Below, piece after piece: positions 57,997 to 64,000 of a stretch of DNA of 64,000 bases (the first letter of the stretch is position 1; each line of letters opens with the position of its first letter). The position numbers were made by a program, and so were the translations under genes. Origin of the DNA: Hydrogenophaga sp. (GTDB lineage: Bacteria; Pseudomonadota; Gammaproteobacteria; Burkholderiales; Burkholderiaceae_C); assembly GCF_026125825.1 (NCBI RefSeq), contig NZ_JAHCKK010000004.1:1-64000 (forward strand), written 5' to 3'. Below the pieces are notes generated by a model that was given only the letters and a program-made list of their open reading frames with translations, did no database searches and was not told the origin of the DNA.

Positions 57997-59115
57997 TTGA
58001 CTCTTCTTGTGGATCGACACAGCCTTGAGCCACCAACAGTTGATACTCTCCTGCTGAACTACCGATTGAGTTTGTCATTGGCCACGATCTCCTCTTACTA
58101 CTTTCGAGAGTGCATAAAAGGTGCAGCACGAAAAGGTGTTGACACCGACAAGCTGCTTGCAGCTGCTGATGTGCCAAAGTCCTTGCTGGAAGATCCCTAC
58201 GCACGCGGCGATGTGGATGCCATGGCGCATCTAGTGCAACAACTCTGGTACTCCATGGACGATGAATTCATGGGATTTACCGAGAACCGGGCCAAGGTGG
58301 GGCTGTTCGGGTTGATGACGCGATTCATCGTCCCCTGCGAGTCCCTGGGACAGGTGTTGCAAGCTGGCGTAAGGTTCTACAACCTAACCCGAACGGATGT
58401 TTTTTTGGGTCTCAGCCATCATGGCGATGAAGCCCGGTTCGAGACCAAATTCTCGCGACCCGATCTGGATCCCAATCACTACTTCCTGGAGTTCTGGATG
58501 GTGATCTGGCACAGACTCGCAGGTTGGATCACCGGCGGGCCTTTGCCACTTCGTTGGGCCTCATTCACCTTCAGTTCGCCCCTGGAGTACCAGGAGGAAT
58601 TCAAGTACCTGTTCCCCTGCGAGCAGCGATTCGAACAAGCAATCAATGGCTTTGCTTTCGACGAAAAGTACCTTCGACTTCCCGTGGTGCGAAGCAAGGC
58701 AGAGTTGAAGGCCATGCTCAAAGCCGCCCCGCTGATGTTCATGACCATGCCCTCCAGCGATCTCGGCATCGCCCGAAGGGTTCGAGCCACCATGGTGCCT
58801 CGGCAAGGGCAGGCGGTTGACTTCCCGAGCATCGAGACGGTGGCGGCCGCCTTGCACACCACGCCACAAACATTGCGTCGCAAGCTCAATCGTGAGGGCA
58901 GCAGTTATGGCGAGATCAAAGAGAACATTCGCCGCGACATTGCGATTCAGCGCGTGCTGAAGGGCAATGCACGGATCGAAGACATTGCCCAGGCTGTGGG
59001 CTATGCTGAGACGCGGTCGTTCACTCGCGCTTTTCACCAGTGGACGGGGTACAGCCCCCTGCAGTACCGGCAAAGGTTCCAACAGTCGGCGGGTCGGCAC
59101 GATATGTTGTCCTAG
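57997..59115 (+). CDS. AraC family transcriptional regulator (OruR/ArgR-like architecture)
   Basis: The 372-residue protein has an N-terminal AraC-type ligand domain (AARKGVDTDKLLAAADVPKS, then LFGLMTRFIVPCESLGQVLQ) and a C-terminal double HTH (AALHTTPQTLRRKLNREGSS, EDIAQAVGYAETRSFTRAFH with WTGYSPLQYR). This layout is common in regulators of amino-acid and aromatic catabolism. No ATG fits; TTG 57997 or later GTG/TTG codons are all possible. It overlaps the convergent cofC-like gene by 95 bases. Confidence 0.85.
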   Translation: MTLLVDRHSLEPPTVDTLLLNYRLSLSLATISSYYFRECIKGAARKGVDTDKLLAAADVPKSLLEDPYARGDVDAMAHLVQQLWYSMDDEFMGFTENRAKVGLFGLMTRFIVPCESLGQVLQAGVRFYNLTRTDVFLGLSHHGDEARFETKFSRPDLDPNHYFLEFWMVIWHRLAGWITGGPLPLRWASFTFSSPLEYQEEFKYLFPCEQRFEQAINGFAFDEKYLRLPVVRSKAELKAMLKAAPLMFMTMPSSDLGIARRVRATMVPRQGQAVDFPSIETVAAALHTTPQTLRRKLNREGSSYGEIKENIRRDIAIQRVLKGNARIEDIAQAVGYAETRSFTRAFHQWTGYSPLQYRQRFQQSAGRHDMLS

Positions 59116-59764
59116 TGCCGCCCATGCCCCATTGGCACAGCAAGTGGCGGGTTTTGGGGGCCAAGCTGGGCGCTCCACGGCGGGCGATGGCATGCACCGT
59201 GTTGAGCGCGCTCAGGTCGTCCACATCCAACGCAAGAGAAGGTATGGGCTCTGTGGTGCAGACCCGGTCGGCCATGGCCGCAGCGTGCTGGTGTCGCTCC
59301 AGGCTTTTGGGTCCAAACTGCAGAGGGAAATCCAAAGGGAGGCTGCACATCATGGCGTTCGTTCCTTTGGCGTCGACATCCGGCACCAGAACCAAGGCGT
59401 CGCTGTCGCGGTGACGGTCGACCAGGCCCTGCACATCCGAGGCCCTGGCGATAGGAAGGTCGCCATGGAGGATCAATACGCGGCGCACGCCTTCATCGGT
59501 CAGCTGAGCGAGAGCAGCGGTCAGCGCCTCATTGAGTCCATGTCGGTGTTCCGGTAAGACGCGGGCACGGCCTTTGAGTTGCTCGGCCAACCCAGATTGT
59601 GCCGACACGACCGAGATTCCTGTCAATCCATGGATCTGGAACATCTCTGCCAGAACGTCTTCCAGCATCGCGGCTGCAAGGGCGGCCCGTTGTGTCGAGC
59701 TGATATGCGGGGCCAGCCGCGATTTGGCGGCATCAAATCGTTTGACTGGGATGAGGAGATGCAC
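59021..59764 (-). CDS. CofC-like guanylyltransferase
   Basis: The 247-residue protein opens VHLLIPVKRFDAAKSRLAP and has RRVLILHGDLPIA and a C-terminal LALDVDDLSALNTVHAIA, all typical of 2-phospho-L-lactate guanylyltransferase of coenzyme F420 synthesis (start GTG 59764). No cofD or cofE is in the window, and the neighbour is a CoA-transferase, so its real role may be different. It follows that gene by eight bases and probably shares its transcript. Confidence 0.72.
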   Translation of the reverse strand: MHLLIPVKRFDAAKSRLAPHISSTQRAALAAAMLEDVLAEMFQIHGLTGISVVSAQSGLAEQLKGRARVLPEHRHGLNEALTAALAQLTDEGVRRVLILHGDLPIARASDVQGLVDRHRDSDALVLVPDVDAKGTNAMMCSLPLDFPLQFGPKSLERHQHAAAMADRVCTTEPIPSLALDVDDLSALNTVHAIARRGAPSLAPKTRHLLCQWGMGGTRTTYRADPPTVGTFAGTAGGCTPSTGEKRE

Positions 59765-59772
59765 GACTTCAC

Positions 59773-60903
59773 CTAGTCCTGTTGTGCCGCGCGACCAGCG
59801 ATGAGCGATGAGATCTGATCGTGCGTGAGGCCCACACCTCGGAGAACCTCACGGGTGTGTGTGCCTGGAAGTCCGCCCGGCAAGGGCTTGTCCGCGGGTG
59901 TCCTCGCGAAGCGCGGCGCGGGCGATGGCTGGTGCATTCCATTTACCCGCACCACGGTTTTGCGCGCGAGATGGTGGGGGTGGTCGGGCACTTCGGCCAG
60001 TGACAGTACAGGCGCAAAGCAACTGTCCGTGCCTTCCAGCGCCGCCGTCCACTCCGCGCGGGTGCGCGACCGAAAGATGTCGGTCAACCGCGTCTTCAGT
60101 CGTGCCCAGACGGTGGGATCGTTCTGCGGCTGCCATTCATCCGGATTCAGTCCCAGACGTTGCAGCAGCTCGTCGTAGAACTTGGGCTCCAGCGGGCCCA
60201 CGGAGATGTGCCGGTGGTCACTCGTCTCGTAGAGCTGGTAGAAAGGTGCGCCGCCGTCCAAGAGGTGGGTGCCGCGTCGATCGCTGAATTCGCCTCGCCC
60301 GAGAAAGCCCCAGTACTCGGCCATGAGCAGTGAAGCGCCATCGACCATGGCGGCATCGATCACTTGTCCACGGCCGGAGCGCTGCGCCTCCCAAACACCG
60401 GCCATGACGCCAAAGGCGAGCAGCATGCCGCCACCGCCGTAGTCACCTACCAGGTTCAATGGCGGTACGGGCGCCTCTCCCGCCCGTCCGATGGCATGGG
60501 CCACACCTGAGAGCGCGATGTAGTTGATGTCGTGGCCGGCTGCCGCCGCCAGCGGTCCTGTTTGTCCCCAGCCGGTCATCCGCCCGTAGACGAGTTTGGG
60601 GTTGTGCGCCTGGCAGTCATCCGGGCCGAGTCCCAGTCGTTCCATGACACCAGGGCGGTATGGCTCGATAAGGGCGTCCGCCGTCTCGATCAGGCGAAGG
60701 ACCGCATCGCGGGCATCGCTGTGCTTCAGATCGAGTGCAACGCGTTTTCGGTTGCGGCAGAGAACATTGTTTTCGTTGTTCGCTGCGCCCGGGCGCTCGA
60801 TGCGGATCACGCGTGCACCCTGGTCGGCCAACACCATGCCGGCAAACGGCACCGGACCCAGACCTGCAAATTCGATAACGGTCAAGCCGTTCAATGCACC
60901 CAT
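59773..60903 (-). CDS. CaiB/BaiF CoA-transferase family protein (alpha-methylacyl-CoA racemase-like)
   Basis: The 376-residue protein has the class III signature: [46 protein letters not shown], and [20 protein letters not shown]. The residues match alpha-methylacyl-CoA racemases (Amacr), where His and Asp (GHDINY) act in catalysis. It precedes the cofC-like gene and is divergent from the liv-type transporter over 206 bp, suggesting a role in catabolism of a branched acid. Confidence 0.85.
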   Translation of the reverse strand: MGALNGLTVIEFAGLGPVPFAGMVLADQGARVIRIERPGAANNENNVLCRNRKRVALDLKHSDARDAVLRLIETADALIEPYRPGVMERLGLGPDDCQAHNPKLVYGRMTGWGQTGPLAAAAGHDINYIALSGVAHAIGRAGEAPVPPLNLVGDYGGGGMLLAFGVMAGVWEAQRSGRGQVIDAAMVDGASLLMAEYWGFLGRGEFSDRRGTHLLDGGAPFYQLYETSDHRHISVGPLEPKFYDELLQRLGLNPDEWQPQNDPTVWARLKTRLTDIFRSRTRAEWTAALEGTDSCFAPVLSLAEVPDHPHHLARKTVVRVNGMHQPSPAPRFARTPADKPLPGGLPGTHTREVLRGVGLTHDQISSLIAGRAAQQD

Positions 60904-61109
60904 TCACATATCTCCTCTTGTAACGGGTCCCATTACAGCGAGCGGTCAAAAGGACGGACAGGTCCGAAACGATCGGGCGAATTCACTGCCAGGAACATCA
61001 ACGCCACGTTGTTAAAAACGGTCCGAATGACTGTCGCTTTTGGTCCTGTCGTTGTGCGGTGCACTGCTCCTACGATCCGTTCCGCTCAAAACCACACACG
61101 GAGACAGAC

Positions 61110-62264
61110 ATGAAAATGACCACCTGGCGTTCGCGCACCGTCACGGCCTTTCTGGCATGCACCGCCATGCTCTCAGCCCCCGCCTGGGCGGAGATCAAGA
61201 TTGGCAGCGTGCTATCGGTCACGGGTCCTTCGGGCTTCCTGGGCACCCCTGAGAAAAAGACGCTCGAGATGTATGTCGAGCGCATCAATGCCAGCGGTGG
61301 CATCAAGGGCGAGAAGATCAAGCTGGTCGTCTACGACGATGGCAGCAAGTCGGATCAGGCGCGAACCTTTGCCACGCGTTTGGTGGAGGATGACAAGGTG
61401 GTTGCCGTCGTGGGCGGCACATCGACAGGCGCCTCGCTGGCCATGCTGCCGGTGTTCGAGGAAGCCAAGACGCCCTTCATCTCGTTGTCGGGTGGCGTTC
61501 AGATCGTCGAGCCGGTGAGGAAGTACACCTTCAAGCCGCCGCAGACCGACATCATGGCGTGCCAGAAGATCTTTGAAGACATGAAGAAGCGTGGCATCTC
61601 GCGCATCGCCATGATCTACGGCACCGACGGGTTTGCCATGTCCATGCGGGCCAGCTGCCAGAAGGCGCAAGGCGAGTACGGCGTCAAGATCGAGCACGAA
61701 GAGAGTTACGGGCCGGCGGATGCCGACGTCACCCCGCAACTGACCAACATCAAGAAGCTCGCTGGTTTGCAGGCCGTGCTTAGCCCCGGCATTGGCCAAG
61801 GCCCGGCCATCGTCACCCGCAACTACCGCCAGGTCGGTCTGACGGTTCCGCTCTACCTCAGCCACGGTGCCGCCACGAACGGCTTCATCGAGCTAGCGGG
61901 CAATGCCGCCAACGGTGTCCGCATGCCAGGGCCAGCCCTCTTGGTGGCCAAGGACTTGCTCGACAGCGATCCGCAGAAGAAGGTGTTGATCGACTACACG
62001 ACCGCCTACCAGGCTTACGCGAAGGAGCCGGTCTCGGCCTTCGGTGGTTACGCCCACGACGGACTCTTCTTGTTGTTGGACGCCATGCAGCGTGCGGGCA
62101 CCTTCACCGACAAGGATCGAATTCGCGACGAGGTGGAAAAAACGCGCAACTTCATGGGGACGGTCGGACTGATCACGATGTCTCCCACCGACCACCTGGG
62201 CATCACGCTGGGGGCGTTCAAGATGCTGGAGATTCAGGGCGGGAAGTGGAAGCTGTTCGAGTGA
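61110..62264 (+). CDS. ABC transporter substrate-binding protein (LivK type)
   Basis: The 384-residue protein has a signal peptide (ending SAPAWAE) and the periplasmic binding fold EIKIGSVLSVTGPSGFLGTP, NASGGIKGEKIKLVVYDDGS and PFISLSGG. It catches the ligand, probably a branched-chain amino acid or an aromatic or branched acid. ATG 61110 follows GGAGAC. It leads the operon with the two permease genes. Confidence 0.9.
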   Translation: MKMTTWRSRTVTAFLACTAMLSAPAWAEIKIGSVLSVTGPSGFLGTPEKKTLEMYVERINASGGIKGEKIKLVVYDDGSKSDQARTFATRLVEDDKVVAVVGGTSTGASLAMLPVFEEAKTPFISLSGGVQIVEPVRKYTFKPPQTDIMACQKIFEDMKKRGISRIAMIYGTDGFAMSMRASCQKAQGEYGVKIEHEESYGPADADVTPQLTNIKKLAGLQAVLSPGIGQGPAIVTRNYRQVGLTVPLYLSHGAATNGFIELAGNAANGVRMPGPALLVAKDLLDSDPQKKVLIDYTTAYQAYAKEPVSAFGGYAHDGLFLLLDAMQRAGTFTDKDRIRDEVEKTRNFMGTVGLITMSPTDHLGITLGAFKMLEIQGGKWKLFE

Positions 62265-62278
62265 AGGGCGGGGATGTC

Positions 62279-63151
62279 ATGAGCGAACTGCTGCAGTTCA
62301 CCCTGTCCGGGCTCACCATGGGGGCGATCTACTCGCTGGTCGCCATCGGCTTCGTTCTCATCTACAACGCGAGCGAGGTGGTGAACTTCGCGCAAGGTGA
62401 GTTTGTGATGATTGGTGGCATGGTGGCCGTGTTTGCCTTCAAGGCGGGCATTCCCCTGCCGTGGGCGGTGGCCATGGCCATTGCGGCCGCCACCGTGATT
62501 GGTCTGATGCTGTACGCGTTCGCCATCCGGCCGGCGGGTAACGCGTCCATCGTCACTCTGATCATCATCACGATTGGCGCGTCCATTTTTCTGCGTGGTC
62601 TGGCGTCGGTGCTCTTCGACAAGAGCATCCATAAACTGCCCGACTTCGTGCCCGGCGGAACCCTGCAGATGGCCGGTGCCACCATACAGGCCCAAAGCCT
62701 GCTGGTCCTGTTCGGCGTGGGTCTGATCGTCGGTGGTCTCTGGCTTTTCCTGAGCCGGACTCTGCCCGGCAAGGCCATGCTCGCCACCGCCGCCAGCGCG
62801 CTGGCGGCACGGCTGTCGGGGATCAACACGTCCCTGGTGATCGCGTCGAGCTTCGCCGTCTCGGGTGCCATTGGCGCCATTGGCGGAGCCCTGATCACCC
62901 CGGTGGCGCTCACCGCCTACGACGTGGGCGCACCCCTCGCGCTCAAGGGCTTCACCGCAGCGGTTCTGGGCGGTCTTGGCCATCCGCTGGGGGCGGTCGT
63001 GGGCGGCCTCCTGCTCGGTCTGCTGGAGGCGTTCGGCGCGGGCTTCATCTCATCGCTCTACAAGGACGCGATTGCCTTTGTGGTGTTGCTGCTGGTGCTG
63101 ATGTTTTTGCCGCGTGGCTTGTTCGCGTCGGCCAAGGTGGATCGCGTATGA
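62279..63151 (+). CDS. ABC transporter permease, LivH type
   Basis: The 290-residue protein has about eight membrane segments and the LivH opening LLQFTLSGLTMGAIYSLVAI, IYNASEVVNFAQGEFVMIGG. The EAA-like loop contacting the ATPase is GFTAAVLGGLGHPLGAVVGG. It begins 14 bases after the binding-protein stop, and its stop overlaps the next ATG. Confidence 0.92.
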   Translation: MSELLQFTLSGLTMGAIYSLVAIGFVLIYNASEVVNFAQGEFVMIGGMVAVFAFKAGIPLPWAVAMAIAAATVIGLMLYAFAIRPAGNASIVTLIIITIGASIFLRGLASVLFDKSIHKLPDFVPGGTLQMAGATIQAQSLLVLFGVGLIVGGLWLFLSRTLPGKAMLATAASALAARLSGINTSLVIASSFAVSGAIGAIGGALITPVALTAYDVGAPLALKGFTAAVLGGLGHPLGAVVGGLLLGLLEAFGAGFISSLYKDAIAFVVLLLVLMFLPRGLFASAKVDRV

Positions 63152-64000
63152 AGGCAACCTCGGTTCTACAAAGGCAGCTCGCGCGTTTTCGCGGCGTCGC
63201 GTTGCTGGCGCTGGTCATTGCCTTGCTGCCCCTGGTGATCGAAAACGCCTTCTACCTCCGGGTTGCGGCGCTGGTCTTCATTTTCGCCTTTGCCACGCTG
63301 GGGCTGAATGTACTGATGGGCTTTGCCGGATTGGTCAGCTTGGGCCACGCAGGCTTCCTGGCGATTGGCGCCTACGCGGTGGCGGTCGGTCCGGCTCACT
63401 GGAACATGCCGTCCTGGTTCGCGCTCGTCATGGGCATCGCCGCCGCGTGCGCGTTAGCGTTCGTCATCGGGCGACCGATTCTCAAGCTTAAGGGCCACTA
63501 CTTCGCGGTGGCGACACTGGGGGTCGGTTTGTTGATATCGATGGTTGTTACCAACGAAGCCCCGCTCACGGGTGGACCGGATGGCATGACGGTGGCGCGT
63601 CTGGAGCTGTTCGGCTGGACCCTGCGCGGCACCATGCCGTGGTACTGGATGAGCGGCGGCCTGCTGGTCCTGGCGTGCTGGGGCATCACCAACCTGGTCA
63701 ACAGTCCGACAGGTCGTGCGTTGCGCTCGATCCACGACAGCGAAGTGGCCGCCGATGTGCTGGGCGTTGACGTGGCCCGCTACAAACTCGCGGCGTTCGT
63801 GCTGTCGGCGGGCATGGCGGCTTTCTCAGGCTCCATGCTGGCCCTGTTCGACGGGCACGTGACGCCTGTGTCGGCGGGGTTCCTGCGGTCCGTCGAGTTC
63901 GTGACCATGGCTGTACTCGGTGGACTGGGCTCCATCCTCGGCAGCGTGGTGGGAACCGCAGTGCTGGTGGTTTTGCCGCAGGCGCTGGTGGCCTTTCACG
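63148..64000 (+). CDS. ABC transporter permease, LivM type (partial, cut by window end)
   Basis: The frame opens at ATG 63148 (overlapping the livH-type stop) and is still open at base 64000, giving 284 residues. The segments LNVLMGFAGLVSLGHAGFLA, GHYFAVATLGVGLLI, VTNEAPLTGGPDGM and RSVEFVTMAVLGGLGS are diagnostic of LivM proteins. The ATP-binding subunits LivG and LivF would be expected beyond the window. Confidence 0.92.
   Translation, partial: MKATSVLQRQLARFRGVALLALVIALLPLVIENAFYLRVAALVFIFAFATLGLNVLMGFAGLVSLGHAGFLAIGAYAVAVGPAHWNMPSWFALVMGIAAACALAFVIGRPILKLKGHYFAVATLGVGLLISMVVTNEAPLTGGPDGMTVARLELFGWTLRGTMPWYWMSGGLLVLACWGITNLVNSPTGRALRSIHDSEVAADVLGVDVARYKLAAFVLSAGMAAFSGSMLALFDGHVTPVSAGFLRSVEFVTMAVLGGLGSILGSVVGTAVLVVLPQALVAFH

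Overview
The window is high-GC DNA from a betaproteobacterium. The complete Sox thiosulfate-oxidation cluster, the classical beta-type porin, the ECF41 regulon and the clustered thiamine genes all fit the family Comamonadaceae, with Hydrogenophaga a plausible genus. This placement rests on gene content alone; no 16S gene is present.

Layout. 1-14.9 kb is ordinary chromosome: the end of a CBS/CorC protein, an XPD-type helicase divergent from an MmcB-like protein, a DUF962 protein and a GNAT acetyltransferase, an Rrf2 regulator with a thioredoxin-reductase-like flavoprotein, a phosphoesterase and lipid kinase pair, an ECF41 sigma factor with two matching promoters, acyl-CoA and flavin enzymes, slyX, two tandem paralogues of unknown function, a glycine-zipper lipoprotein and a MOSC protein. 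14.9-20.4 kb holds thiamine genes (thiO-thiS-thiG-thiE, thiD, and a cytX-like transporter behind a TPP riboswitch). 20.4-30.3 kb holds sulfur oxidation: fccA-fccB on the minus strand and soxC-soxD-cytochrome-soxY-soxZ-soxA-soxX-soxB on the plus strand. Products assemble in the periplasm: SoxXA loads thiosulfate onto SoxYZ, SoxB releases sulfate, SoxCD oxidises the bound sulfane sulfur, and FccAB oxidises sulfide. A porin and a DadA-like oxidase follow.

From about 32.97 kb an integrated element begins. It opens with the 3' half of a tRNA-Thr(CGT) gene (attachment site) and a tyrosine integrase, followed by a tightly overlapping replication-type operon (HTH protein, CHC2 zinc finger, RepA-like ATPase with an 11-unit EQV repeat, TubC-like protein, two phage-type small proteins). 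From 38.27 to 53.93 kb lies one co-directional eight-gene operon that looks like an anti-phage defence system: a WYL-domain (BrxR/CapW-like) regulator, a SNF2-type helicase with DUF3883, an AAA ATPase plus HNH pair resembling Septu, a DUF1156-type DNA methyltransferase with an 11-G tract in its SAM-binding motif, a helical protein with a GrpE-like tail, an Hsp70/actin-like ATPase, and a large DUF499 ATPase. The helicase-methylase-ATPase core matches, from memory, the arrangement called Hma; the nested Septu-like pair and the chaperone-like pair make this version unusual and are the main point of interest.

54-57.6 kb is accessory DNA: a gene remnant, an XRE regulator, a small lipoprotein, an unknown 370-residue protein, and a divergent HD-hydrolase/NUDIX regulator pair around an inverted repeat. 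From 58 kb the chromosome looks ordinary again: AraC regulator, CaiB/BaiF CoA-transferase with a CofC-like nucleotidyltransferase, and the first three genes of a branched-chain-amino-acid-type ABC transporter, cut by the window end. The second copy of the attachment site was not found.
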